Source of the DNA: CAVOKN01 sp963696505
GTDB taxonomy: Bacteria; Pseudomonadota; Gammaproteobacteria; Burkholderiales; Rhodocyclaceae
NCBI GenBank assembly: GCA_963696505.1
Contig: CAVOKN010000011.1
Location: forward strand, 62,001-126,000
DNA length: 64,000 nt
Direction of reading: 5' to 3'
Part shown: one piece after another, positions 16,972 to 24,872 of the stretch
Position numbering within the stretch: position 1 is the stretch's first letter
Layout: each line of letters begins with the position of its first letter
The notes under the pieces: model-generated
Told to the model about the DNA's origin: nothing
The model's database searches: none
What the model saw: only the letters and a program-made list of their open reading frames with translations
Program-made: the position numbers and the translations under genes

Positions 16972-16998
16972 CGGCGGCGATGCGGACCATCGCCGCCG
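16972..16998 (+). terminator. Strong hairpin between rubrerythrin and the Fe-S protein gene
   Basis: CGGCGGCGATG (16972-16982) pairs perfectly with CATCGCCGCCG (16988-16998), giving an 11-bp stem and 5-nt loop. No T-run follows, so it may be an attenuator or mRNA-stabilising hairpin rather than an intrinsic terminator. It lies 23 bp after the rubrerythrin stop. Confidence 0.45.
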
Positions 16999-17067
16999 GC
17001 GCCTCCTGAAGCGCCTCCAGCCCCGACACCTTCATACCAATAAACGCAATTCAAGGAGAATGACGTC

Positions 17068-18399
17068 ATGGCCGGCCCCGCACGCGAAGGCAATCTCCAG
17101 GCCCCTACCCGCCACCCGCTCGACTGGCGCAATCCGGATTTCTACAGCGAGGAGGCGCTCTACCACGAGATGGAGCGCGTCTTCGACATCTGCCACGGCT
17201 GCCGGCGCTGCGTCAGCCTGTGCCAGTCGTTCCCGACACTGTTCGACCTCGTTGATGGCTCGGAGACGACGGAGGTCGATGGCGTCAAGAAGTCCGATTA
17301 CTGGCAGGTGGTCAACCACTGCTACCTGTGCGACCTCTGCTACATGACCAAGTGCCCCTACGTGCCGCCGCACGAGTGGAACCTGGACTTCCCGCACCTG
17401 ATGCTGCGTGCCAAGTCGGTGCACCATCAGAAGGGTTCGAAGCTGCGCGACAGGGTGCTGACCAGCACCGACATGGTCGGCCGCTTGGTCGGCATTCCGG
17501 TCGTGGCCCAGACGGTGAATGCCGTCAACCGGATCGGCCCGTTGCGCAAGGCTCTGGAAGCGGTTGCCGGCATCCATTCGGAGGCCTGGCTGCCCGAGTT
17601 TTCGCCGAAGTCGATGAGGAGTCGCTTGAAGCCGCTCGACCCGGCCACGCCGGGCGAGTCCGCCGGCCGAACCACCGGCAAGGTGGCGCTGTTCGCCACC
17701 TGTTACATGAACCGCAACGAGCCCGGTCCGGGGGAGGATCTGGTCGCCGTCTTCGAGCATAACGGCATCCCGGTCACCATCGCCGAGAAGGAACGCTGCT
17801 GCGGCATGCCGAAGCTGGAACTTGGCGACCTGGAATCGGTAAAGGCAGCCAAGGAAGCCAACATCCCGGTGCTGGCCGGGCTGGTCGATCAGGGCTGGGA
17901 TCTCACCGCGCTGATCCCCTCCTGCGTGCTGATGTTCAAGCAGGAATTGCCGCTGATGTTCCCGGACGATCCGGAGGTGCTGAAGGTGAAGAACGCCTTC
18001 TTCGATCCCTTTGAGTACCTGATGCTGCGCCATAAGGAAGGCAAGCTGCGGACCGACTTCAAGCAGGGACTCGGCAAGGTCGCCTACCACGCCGCCTGCC
18101 ACCAGCGCGTGCAGAACATCGGCCCCAAGACCAAGGAGTGCCTGTCGTTGGTGCCGGACACGGAGGTCGACATCATAGAGCGCTGCTCCGGCCATGACGG
18201 CACCTATGCCGTGAAGAAGGAGTTCCACCAGTACGCGATGAAGATCGCCAAGCCGGTGGTCACCCGCGTCAATCAGGCCGAGCCCGCGCATTTCGGTTCC
18301 GACTGCGCCATGGCTGGCCACCACATCGCCCACGCCCGCGGCGACGGCAGTGCACCCGAGCATCCGATCACCCTGATGCGCAAAGCCTACGGAGTATGA
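17068..18399 (+). CDS. HdrB/GlpC-like iron-sulfur oxidoreductase subunit
   Basis: A 443-residue protein. Two 4Fe-4S motifs lie near the N-terminus: CHGCRRCVSLC (Cys42, 45, 48, 52) and CYLCDLCYMTKCP (Cys85, 88, 91, 96). The C-terminal half has two cysteine-rich CCG-type blocks (ERCCGMPKLELGD and, around residue 372, IERCSGHDGTY with AACHQR before it), as in heterodisulfide reductase B and GlpC, where they bind a non-cubane cluster. It is probably a cytoplasmic electron-transfer protein. AAGGAG precedes ATG 17068, and the stop overlaps the DUF3501 gene. The grouping with rubrerythrin and Dps suggests a role in peroxide detoxification. Confidence 0.82.
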   Translation: MAGPAREGNLQAPTRHPLDWRNPDFYSEEALYHEMERVFDICHGCRRCVSLCQSFPTLFDLVDGSETTEVDGVKKSDYWQVVNHCYLCDLCYMTKCPYVPPHEWNLDFPHLMLRAKSVHHQKGSKLRDRVLTSTDMVGRLVGIPVVAQTVNAVNRIGPLRKALEAVAGIHSEAWLPEFSPKSMRSRLKPLDPATPGESAGRTTGKVALFATCYMNRNEPGPGEDLVAVFEHNGIPVTIAEKERCCGMPKLELGDLESVKAAKEANIPVLAGLVDQGWDLTALIPSCVLMFKQELPLMFPDDPEVLKVKNAFFDPFEYLMLRHKEGKLRTDFKQGLGKVAYHAACHQRVQNIGPKTKECLSLVPDTEVDIIERCSGHDGTYAVKKEFHQYAMKIAKPVVTRVNQAEPAHFGSDCAMAGHHIAHARGDGSAPEHPITLMRKAYGV

Positions 18400-18977
18400 C
18401 AATGCTGACCCACGCCGACTTGTACAGCCTCGAACAGTACGCGCGCGCCCGGCCGGAGTTCCGCGCCCGGGTGATGGCGCACAAGAAGAACCGCCAGGTC
18501 CAACTTGGCGAGCATGCCACGCTGTATTTCGAGGACCGCCTGACCATGCAGTACCAGGTGCAGGAAATGCTGCGCCTGGAGCGCATGTTCGAGCCGGAGC
18601 TGATCCAGGACGAGCTCGACGTCTACAACCCGCTGATTCCGGACGGCAGCAACTGGAAGGCGACCTTCATGATCGAGTACTCCGATGCCGAGGAGCGCAA
18701 GCGCGAGCTGGCGCGGCTGATCGGCATCGAGAAGGCCGTCTGGGTGCAGGTGGCCGACTTCGCGCGCGTGGCGCCGATCGCCAACGAAGACCTCGACCGC
18801 GAAACCGAGGACAAGACCTCGTCGGTGCATTTCCTGCGCTTCGAGCTGACGCCGGCAATGGTCGCTGCCCTCAAGGCGGGCGCGGCGCTGACCATGGGCA
18901 TCGACCATCCGAACTATCAGGCTGCCGTTACTCCCGGTGAAGCGGCGCGCATATCGCTGGTCGGCGATCTGGCTTGA
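18396..18977 (+). CDS. DUF3501 family protein
   Basis: A 193-residue soluble protein matching the DUF3501 pattern: HADLYSLEQYARARPEFR at the N-terminus, HKKNRQVQLGEHATLYFEDR, LTMQYQVQEMLRLERMFE and a C-terminal TMGIDHPNYQ. The function is unknown; members are usually linked to rubrerythrin and an HdrB-like Fe-S protein, as here. ATG 18396 overlaps the previous stop (ATGA), so the two are translationally coupled and may form a complex (inference). ATG 18402 is an alternative start. Confidence 0.8.
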   Translation: MTMLTHADLYSLEQYARARPEFRARVMAHKKNRQVQLGEHATLYFEDRLTMQYQVQEMLRLERMFEPELIQDELDVYNPLIPDGSNWKATFMIEYSDAEERKRELARLIGIEKAVWVQVADFARVAPIANEDLDRETEDKTSSVHFLRFELTPAMVAALKAGAALTMGIDHPNYQAAVTPGEAARISLVGDLA

Positions 18978-18983
18978 GCCCCG

Positions 18984-19020
18984 ATAGGCTTTCCCTATCC
19001 AAGGGATACTGAACATTCAT
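18984..19020 (+). promoter_or_regulatory. Predicted OxyR operator before dps
   Basis: ATAG (18984), CTAT (18995), ATAC (19006) and TCAT (19017) are each spaced by 7 bases, matching 14 of 16 positions of the OxyR tetranucleotide consensus. The site lies just after the DUF3501 stop and about 70 bp before dps, where an activator-dependent promoter would be expected. Confidence 0.65.
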
Positions 19021-19092
19021 GGGTATTGGCTATCGCGACGTTCCAGAACGTGATCCGCGAACCAACGCTGCGGCAACCGAAAGGAGAACAGC

Positions 19093-19590
19093 ATGAAATC
19101 CAGCAAAGCTTCCACCATCCCCGCCATCGACATCGGCATCGGCGACAAGGACCGCGCCGCCATCGCCGGCGGGCTGTCGCGCCTGCTCGCCGACAGCTAC
19201 ACGCTCTATCTGATGACGCACAACTACCACTGGAATGTCACGGGGCCGATGTTCAACACCCTGCACCTGATGTTCATGGACCAGTACACCGAGCAGTGGA
19301 ACGCGATCGACCTGATCGCCGAACGCATCCGCGCTCTCGGGCATCCGGCGCCGGGCACCTACCGGGAGTTCGTCAAGCTCGCCTCGATCAAGGAATCGGA
19401 CGGCGTGCCCAAGGCAATCGACATGATCCGCAACCTCGTCGCCGCCCAGGAAGCGACCGCGCGCACGGCGCGCAGCCTGTTCCCGCAGGTGGACAAGGCC
19501 AGCGATCAGCCGACGATGGATCTGCTTACCCAGCGCCTCGAAGTCCACGAGAAGACCGCGTGGATGCTGCGCAGCCTGCTCGAAGGATAG
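19093..19590 (+). CDS. dps: Dps-family ferritin-like DNA-protection protein
   Basis: A 165-residue Dps/Dpr-type protein. The inter-subunit ferroxidase ligands are visible: His46 in THNYHWNVTGP, His58 in NTLHLMF, and Asp73/Glu77 in WNAIDLIAERIR, followed by the typical ALGHPAPGTY. It would assemble as a 12-mer that oxidises Fe(II) with H2O2 and stores iron, limiting Fenton chemistry. AAAGGAG lies before ATG 19093, and an OxyR operator is predicted upstream. It closes the peroxide-stress island. Confidence 0.93.
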   Translation: MKSSKASTIPAIDIGIGDKDRAAIAGGLSRLLADSYTLYLMTHNYHWNVTGPMFNTLHLMFMDQYTEQWNAIDLIAERIRALGHPAPGTYREFVKLASIKESDGVPKAIDMIRNLVAAQEATARTARSLFPQVDKASDQPTMDLLTQRLEVHEKTAWMLRSLLEG

Positions 19591-19706
19591 AAGCCTCGTC
19601 GTACCGGCGCGTCCGAACTCGTCGGTGCAAGCACGCCCCGGGTAGTCGCTGTAACGCACGCGCTGCTGGCCGCCCGTCGGCAGCGCTCAACGTAGGGGGC
19701 GAGGCG

Positions 19707-19881
19707 CTAGGTGCCGGGGCCCTCCGGGGTTCGGGCTGGCGGCAGGAAGAAGCGGTGAGGCTGCTTCAGGAAGCGGCCGGCGACAATGCCGAGCAGGCGG
19801 CGGCTGTGCTGGAATTCGACGCCGCGGGACTTGAAGGCGATCCACAGCGCCAGTGAAAAAACTGACGGCGAGATTGGTCAC
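19707..19881 (-). pseudogene. Possible 57-residue small protein after recJ, broken at an A6/T6 run
   Basis: On the minus strand a GTG (19881) abuts the recJ stop. The first codons read VTNLAVSF. In the next frame a protein-like stretch follows, LALWIAFKSRGVEFQHSRRL and then LLGIVAGRFLKQPHRFF, ending in TAG at 19707. Dropping one base of the six-base homopolymer at 19856-19861 joins the two into one 57-residue ORF with a hydrophobic N-terminus and basic C-terminus. It may be a real small protein with an indel, or chance. The rest of 19591-19706 shows nothing recognisable. Confidence 0.35.
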
Positions 19882-21585
19882 TCAAACCCCTCCTGCCGCT
19901 TCGCTATGCTCCAGCACGAGTTGGGTGCTCTGCAGGCCGTTGAACTCGTTCACGGTCAGGCGGAAGGCGGCGCGGATGCGGTCGGGCAGCGGCTCGGCGT
20001 GGTTGAAGCGCATCGCCTCGAAGCGCTCGCGGCCGCGGCGCAGGACGAGTTTGAGATGGCGCTCCTTGAGCAGGCGCTGGCTTTCCACCTGGAATTGGTC
20101 GTCGAACAGCGGCGCCGGAAAACCCTGGCCCCAGATCTGCGACTCGATCTGCCGCGCTGTTCCCAACGTCATGTAGGCCGATTCCAGGGCGCCGTCGCTC
20201 TCCAGGGTTCGGGTGAGATCGGCGGGGGCGATCAGCGCCCGCGCCACCGCCTCGAAGGCGTTCTCGAAGCGCGGCAGATCGCGCTCCAGCAAAGTCAGTC
20301 CCGCAGCAGCGGCGTGGCCGCCGAAGCGCAGCAGCAGCCCCGGCTCGCGCTTGGAGACGAGGTCCAAGGCGTCGCGCAAGTGCAGACCCGGAATCGAGCG
20401 GCCCGAGCCGCGCAGTTCGCCCTTGCTCCCGGCGGCGGCGAAGGCGAACACCGGACGGTGCAGGCGTTCCTTGAGCCGCGAGGCGACCAGGCCCACCACG
20501 CCCTGGTGCCAGTCGGGGCGGAACAGCGCGACGCTGGCGCGCGACGCGGCGTCGATCTCGCCCAGGCGTTCCAGCGCCTGCTCCTGCATGCCGGCTTCGA
20601 CGGTGCGGCGCTCGCGGTTGAGGACGTCGAGATCGCGGGCGATGTTGAGCGCGCGGCCATAGTCGTCGGTGGCGAGGCATTCGATGCCCAGGCTCATGTC
20701 CGCCAGCCGCCCGGCGGCATTGAGCCGCGGTCCGAGGGCGAAGCCGAGATCGAAGGTCGAGGCCTGGCGCGGGTCGCGCCCGGCGGCGGCGAACAGCGCC
20801 CGCACCCCCGGCTGACAGCGTCCGGCGCGCATGCGCAGGAGCCCCTGGGCCACCAGCACGCGGTTGTTGTGGTCCAGGCGCACCACGTCTGCCAACGTCC
20901 CCAGCGCCACCAGGTCGAGCAGGCTGGCGAGATTGGGCTGCGGCTTCGCCGCGAAGGCGCCGCGGCGCCGCAGTTCGGCGCGCAGCGCGAGCAGAACGTA
21001 GAACATCACCCCCACGCCCGCCAGGTGCTTGCTGGGAAAGGCGCAGCCCGGCTGGTTGGGATTGACGATGACTTCGGCATCGGGCAGGGCGTCGCCCGGC
21101 AGGTGGTGGTCGGTGATCAGGGTGGCGATGCCCAGCCGCCGCGCCTCGGCCACGCCGTCCACGCTGGCGATGCCGTTGTCAACCGTCACGATCAGATCGG
21201 GGCGCTGCCCGGCGGCCAGGCGCACGATTTCGGGCGTGAGGCCGTAGCCGTAGTCGAAGCGGTTGGGGACGAGGTAGCTCACCTCGGCGCCGAAGGCGCG
21301 CAACGCGCGCAGGCCGATGGCGCAGGCGGTGGCGCCGTCGCAGTCGTAGTCGGCGACGATCAGCAGGCGCCTGCGGGCGGCGATGAAGTCGGCCAGCAGC
21401 GCGGCGGCGGCGGCTATGCCGCGCAGGCTGTCGGGGGCGAGCAGGGCGTCGAGGCCGTGGCTTACCTCCTCGCGGCGGCGCACGCCGCGGCCGGCGTAGA
21501 GACGGGCGATGAGTGGATCGATGCCTTCGCCGACCAGGGTTTCGACGACGCGGGGCGGCGCGCTGCGGGCGACGATGCGCGTCAT
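19882..21585 (-). CDS. recJ: Single-stranded-DNA-specific exonuclease RecJ
   Basis: A 567-residue 5'-3' ssDNA exonuclease of recombination and mismatch repair. DHH-family motifs are in place: VADYDCDGATA (motif I), TVDNGIASVDGV, ITDHHLPGD (the DHH motif), then the linker, the DHHA1 domain with LRFGGHAAAAGLTLLERD, and the C-terminal OB-like region. ATG 21585 is chosen because it overlaps the upstream gene's stop (ATGA) and gives the usual MTRIVAR-type start; ORF extension further upstream lies inside the neighbour. Cytoplasmic, Mg/Mn-dependent. Confidence 0.93.
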   Translation of the reverse strand: MTRIVARSAPPRVVETLVGEGIDPLIARLYAGRGVRRREEVSHGLDALLAPDSLRGIAAAAALLADFIAARRRLLIVADYDCDGATACAIGLRALRAFGAEVSYLVPNRFDYGYGLTPEIVRLAAGQRPDLIVTVDNGIASVDGVAEARRLGIATLITDHHLPGDALPDAEVIVNPNQPGCAFPSKHLAGVGVMFYVLLALRAELRRRGAFAAKPQPNLASLLDLVALGTLADVVRLDHNNRVLVAQGLLRMRAGRCQPGVRALFAAAGRDPRQASTFDLGFALGPRLNAAGRLADMSLGIECLATDDYGRALNIARDLDVLNRERRTVEAGMQEQALERLGEIDAASRASVALFRPDWHQGVVGLVASRLKERLHRPVFAFAAAGSKGELRGSGRSIPGLHLRDALDLVSKREPGLLLRFGGHAAAAGLTLLERDLPRFENAFEAVARALIAPADLTRTLESDGALESAYMTLGTARQIESQIWGQGFPAPLFDDQFQVESQRLLKERHLKLVLRRGRERFEAMRFNHAEPLPDRIRAAFRLTVNEFNGLQSTQLVLEHSEAAGGV

Positions 21586-22619
21586 GGCAGAGCGCAAGCG
21601 GAGAGTTCGCCCGCCAGGTCGCGCAGCGCCAACGGGCGGCGCCACAGCTTCCAGCGGTCATGTGCCGTGACGACGAGTTCCAGCGTCGCCTCGTCGCCCG
21701 GGGCGGCGAGCGTCAGTTCCCGCAGACCGCCTGCATGGAGCGCGCCGAGCAGCGGGGCGAACCATTCGCGTTCGAGTTGCGCCAGCGCGCCGCGCCAGCT
21801 GGAAAGGTCGCGCCAGGCGGCGGCGCCTTGAAGGGTGTCGATCACGGCGAGCATGCCTTGCGCGGGCGCGGTGGCGGGCGCGCGTCCGGGCAGCGGGGCG
21901 CAGGCGAGGCTGGCGGCGCGCGCGGCCCCGATGACGAGGGGAATGTCGGAGCAGACCGCGCCGAAGGGTGGCGCCTGCATCGCCGACAGGCTGCCTGCGC
22001 CCCAGAACCAGAGACTGTTGATCGCCGGCTGGCCGCGCGCCTCCCGCGCCACGTTTACCGGGTGGCCATGGAGCAGCATCTGCGCTTCGTTGAGCAGTGC
22101 CCGCCAGCGGGTTGCGTCGGGACCATGGGGCAGGAACGGTTCGAAGCTGCGGCCGAGCACCCGTTCCAGCGGCTGGGTGCGCAGGGCCGGGGCGGCGGGC
22201 AGACACAGGTACCAGCGTGCCGGATCGGCAACGCCGAAGCGGCCGACGTCGGCGAAGTGTGTGTTGAGCGATTCGACGAGGGCACGCGCCTCGTCCGGGG
22301 CGATGGCAAGTTCCCGCGCGTCCGCCAGCACCAGGGTGTCACGGGCAAAGCGCAGATGGACCGGGTCGGCGCACAGCCAGACACCGTCGCCCGGCGCAAA
22401 GTCAGTCTCGCCGAGGCGGCGCAGCGCGCCCCAGGGCATCTCGTCGTCGCCCAGGGCGAAGGTCCGCGCGATCCAGTCGGTCAGTCCCTGGGCCGCGGCG
22501 AGGCGGTGCTCGCCGCGGCCGAGCAGGGTGGAGAGGGCGGGGAGGTCGAGATCGCGGGTCGCCTCGCGCAGGGACTCGGCGGACCAGAGCAGGCCGGGGA
22601 CGGTGAGGTGCAGGCGCAT
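21582..22619 (-). CDS. RpfE-like protein of unknown function upstream of recJ
   Basis: A 345-residue cytoplasmic protein (MRLHLTVPGLLWSAESLREA). It resembles the betaproteobacterial RpfE-like proteins that precede recJ and are often labelled phosphoglycerate mutase-like, but no mutase catalytic motif is evident to me. Recognisable segments are WLCADPVHLRFARDTLVL, LPHGPDATRWRALLNEAQM and NSLWFWGAGSLSAM, the last suggesting an alkaline-phosphatase-like fold remnant. It starts 46 bp from divergent lolC and overlaps recJ by 4 bp. The biochemical role is unknown. Confidence 0.7.
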   Translation of the reverse strand: MRLHLTVPGLLWSAESLREATRDLDLPALSTLLGRGEHRLAAAQGLTDWIARTFALGDDEMPWGALRRLGETDFAPGDGVWLCADPVHLRFARDTLVLADARELAIAPDEARALVESLNTHFADVGRFGVADPARWYLCLPAAPALRTQPLERVLGRSFEPFLPHGPDATRWRALLNEAQMLLHGHPVNVAREARGQPAINSLWFWGAGSLSAMQAPPFGAVCSDIPLVIGAARAASLACAPLPGRAPATAPAQGMLAVIDTLQGAAAWRDLSSWRGALAQLEREWFAPLLGALHAGGLRELTLAAPGDEATLELVVTAHDRWKLWRRPLALRDLAGELSACALP

Positions 22620-22665
22620 GGAATAAGGGCGATCGAGCCCGAGGCAGTGTAGCATTGCGCCCGCC

Positions 22666-23916
22666 ATGAACTACGAGCTGATGATCGGCCTGCGCTACAC
22701 CCGCGCACGGCGGCGCCTGGGGCGCAATCCCTTCATCTCCTTCATTGCCGCGATCTCCATGCTCGGCATCGCGCTGGGTGTGGCCGCGCTGATCGTGGTG
22801 CTGTCGGTAATGAACGGCTTCCAGCAGGAGCTGCGCACGCGCATCCTGGGCGTGGCCTCGCACCTGCAGCTTTCCGGCCTCACCGGCGAACTCGCCGACT
22901 GGGAACGGCTGGCCACGTCGGTCCGGGATCACCCGGATGTCATTGCCGTGGCACCCTACATCTCGGCCCAGGGCATGCTCGCCTTCGACCAGACGGTGCG
23001 CGGCGCGCTGGTGCGCGGCGTGGTGCCGGAACTGGAGGAGAAGGTCGCCGACTTCGCCCAGCACATGAAGAGCGGGGCACTCGGCGCGCTCGTCCCGGGT
23101 GAGTTCGGCATCGTGCTGGGGGCGGAACTGGCGCGGGCGCTGCGTGCGTTCACCGGCGACAAGGTGACGCTGATCGCGCCCCAGGGCTTGGTGACGCCGG
23201 CGGCAATCCTGCCGCGGCTCAAGCAGTTCCGCGTGGTGGGCATCTTCGAGGTCGGCATGTTCGAGTACGACTCGGGCCTCGCGCTCATTCACCTGCAGGA
23301 TGCCCAGGCGCTCTACCGCATGGACACGCGCGTGTCCGGCGTGCGCCTGAAGCTCGACGACCTGTTCATGGCGCCGCGGGTCGGCCGCGAGCTGGCGCGC
23401 GGCCTCGATGACGATGTCTTGGTCTCGGACTGGACGCGCAACCACGCCAACTTCTTCCGCGCGGTGGCGATCGAGAAGAACATGATGTTCATCATCCTGC
23501 TGCTGATCGTGGCGGTGGCGGCGTTCAACATCGTGTCCACGCTGATCATGGCGGTGACCGACAAGCAGTCCGACATCGCCATCCTGCGCACCCTGGGGGC
23601 GAGCCCGCGCAGCGTGATGGCGATCTTCATCATCCACGGCTCGATCATCGGCATCGTCGGCCTGCTGCTCGGCGTGAGCGGCGGGCTGGCCCTGGCCTTC
23701 AATCTCGACGTGGTGATACCGGCGCTGGAGACGGTGCTGGGCATGGAGCTGTGGACCAAGGAGGTGTATTACATCAGCGAGCTGCCGTCGCAGGTGCAGT
23801 GGCCCGATGTGGCCGTCATCGCCTCGGTCTCCTTCGTGCTGACGCTGATCGCCACCCTCTACCCGAGCTGGCGCGCCGCGCGCATCAATCCGGCCGAGGC
23901 GCTGCGGTATGAGTAA
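22666..23916 (+). CDS. lolC: Lipoprotein-releasing ABC transporter permease LolC/LolE
   Basis: A 416-residue inner-membrane protein with the LolC/E topology: one helix near residues 24-48 (ISMLGIALGVAALIVVLSVM), a large periplasmic domain to about residue 265, then three C-terminal helices (FIILLLIVAVAAFNIVSTLI, SIIGIVGLLLGVSGGLALAF, VSFVLTLIATLYPSWRAARI). The N-terminal YELMIGLRYTRARRR and the C-terminal RINPAEALRYE are hallmarks. With LolD it extracts outer-membrane lipoproteins and passes them to LolA. Only one permease gene is present, so it may form a homodimer (LolF-type) as in many non-enteric proteobacteria. Confidence 0.93.
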   Translation: MNYELMIGLRYTRARRRLGRNPFISFIAAISMLGIALGVAALIVVLSVMNGFQQELRTRILGVASHLQLSGLTGELADWERLATSVRDHPDVIAVAPYISAQGMLAFDQTVRGALVRGVVPELEEKVADFAQHMKSGALGALVPGEFGIVLGAELARALRAFTGDKVTLIAPQGLVTPAAILPRLKQFRVVGIFEVGMFEYDSGLALIHLQDAQALYRMDTRVSGVRLKLDDLFMAPRVGRELARGLDDDVLVSDWTRNHANFFRAVAIEKNMMFIILLLIVAVAAFNIVSTLIMAVTDKQSDIAILRTLGASPRSVMAIFIIHGSIIGIVGLLLGVSGGLALAFNLDVVIPALETVLGMELWTKEVYYISELPSQVQWPDVAVIASVSFVLTLIATLYPSWRAARINPAEALRYE

Positions 23917-24661
23917 CAGGATCGAGGATTCAGGATTCAGGATCCAGGGGGAAGGCAGGATCGAGGATCGGGGGTCGGCGATCGAGCAGGGGGCGGTGCT
24001 GTCTTGCCGCGGGCTGCGCAAGGTGTTTGCCCAGGGGCGGGACGAGGTGGCGGTGCTGCTGGGGGTCGATCTGGACGTGGCGACCGGGGAGCGGGTGGCG
24101 ATCGTCGGCGCCTCCGGGTCGGGCAAGAGCACGCTGCTGCACATTCTGGGCGGGCTCGACGCGCCTAGCGCGGGGAACGTCATCTTGTTGGGGCGGGAGT
24201 TGTCGAAGGTGGGCGACGCCGAGCGCGGCCGGCTGCGCAACGAGTCGCTGGGCTTCGTCTACCAGTTCCACCATCTGCTGCCGGAATTCACCGCGCTGGA
24301 AAACGTCGCCATGCCGCTCTATGTCCGCCGCATGGCACGCGCCGCCGCCGAGGCCCAGGCCGCTGCCATGCTGGAGGCTGTCGGCCTCGGCCATCGCCTG
24401 CGCCATACCCCGGCGGAACTCTCGGGCGGCGAGCGCCAGCGCGCGGCGGTGGCCCGCGCCCTGGTGACGCGGCCGGCTTGCGTCCTGGCGGACGAGCCCA
24501 CCGGCAATCTCGACCGTCATACCGCGCAGGGGGTGTTCGACCTGATGCTCAAGCTCAACGCCGACCTGGGCACCAGCTTCATCATCGTCACCCACGACCA
24601 GGAACTCGCCGCGAAGGCGCAGCGCGTGCTGCGGCTGGAGGATGGGGTGCTACGAGGCTGA
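23909..24661 (+). CDS. lolD: Lipoprotein-releasing ABC transporter ATPase LolD
   Basis: A 250-residue ABC ATPase. It has Walker A GASGSGKSTLLH, Q-loop FVYQFHHLLPEF, signature LSGGERQRAAVARAL, Walker B VLADEPTGNLD and switch THDQ. It drives LolC-mediated lipoprotein release. ATG 23909 overlaps lolC by 8 bp. The first ~25 residues (RIEDSGFRIQGEGRIEDRGS) precede the usual LolD start at VLSCRGLRKVF. They come from a quasi-repetitive DNA stretch of GGATCGAGGATT-type units, so they look like an inserted or extended N-terminus and not part of the fold. Confidence 0.92.
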   Translation: MSNRIEDSGFRIQGEGRIEDRGSAIEQGAVLSCRGLRKVFAQGRDEVAVLLGVDLDVATGERVAIVGASGSGKSTLLHILGGLDAPSAGNVILLGRELSKVGDAERGRLRNESLGFVYQFHHLLPEFTALENVAMPLYVRRMARAAAEAQAAAMLEAVGLGHRLRHTPAELSGGERQRAAVARALVTRPACVLADEPTGNLDRHTAQGVFDLMLKLNADLGTSFIIVTHDQELAAKAQRVLRLEDGVLRG

Positions 24662-24680
24662 GATGACGGGTACGAAGCTG

Positions 24681-24773
24681 CCCCCTCACCCTGCCCTCTC
24701 CCCCGATTCCGGGGGAGAGGGAACGGTTTTGCTCCCTCGCCCCGCTTGCGGGGAGAGGGTTGGGGTGAGGGGT
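24681..24773 (+). repeat. REP-like intergenic palindromes after lolD
   Basis: Two hairpins lie between CCCCTCACC and GGTGAGGGG flanks. The first is perfect: CCCTCTCCCCCG (24694-24705) pairs with CGGGGGAGAGGG (24710-24721) around a 4-nt loop. The second pairs CTCCCTCGCCCCGC with GCGGGGAGAGGG. Similar CCCCTCTCCC/GGGGAGAGG sequence occurs at 61805-61838. It probably terminates or stabilises the lolCD message. Confidence 0.65.
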
Positions 24774-24780
24774 GGTCTTG

Positions 24781-24835
24781 TGGGCAGGTGAGCGGCAAGT
24801 GAGGGGCAAGTGAGGGGCAGGTGAGGGGCAGGTGA
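24781..24835 (+). repeat. Five-unit 11-bp tandem repeat
   Basis: Five consecutive 11-mers: TGGGCAGGTGA, GCGGCAAGTGA, GGGGCAAGTGA, GGGGCAGGTGA, GGGGCAGGTGA. They sit between the REP-like hairpins and the DUF4126 gene (ATG 24873). Units are nearly identical, so copy number may vary between strains. No coding role is seen. Confidence 0.8.
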
Positions 24836-24872
24836 GGCGCATCCTGGCGACTGACTTTCGGGGAATCGCCGT

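Noticed and set aside
24781..24835. Tandem repeat considered as a mini CRISPR array
   Set aside because: The units are contiguous 11-mers without spacers, and no cas gene is present.
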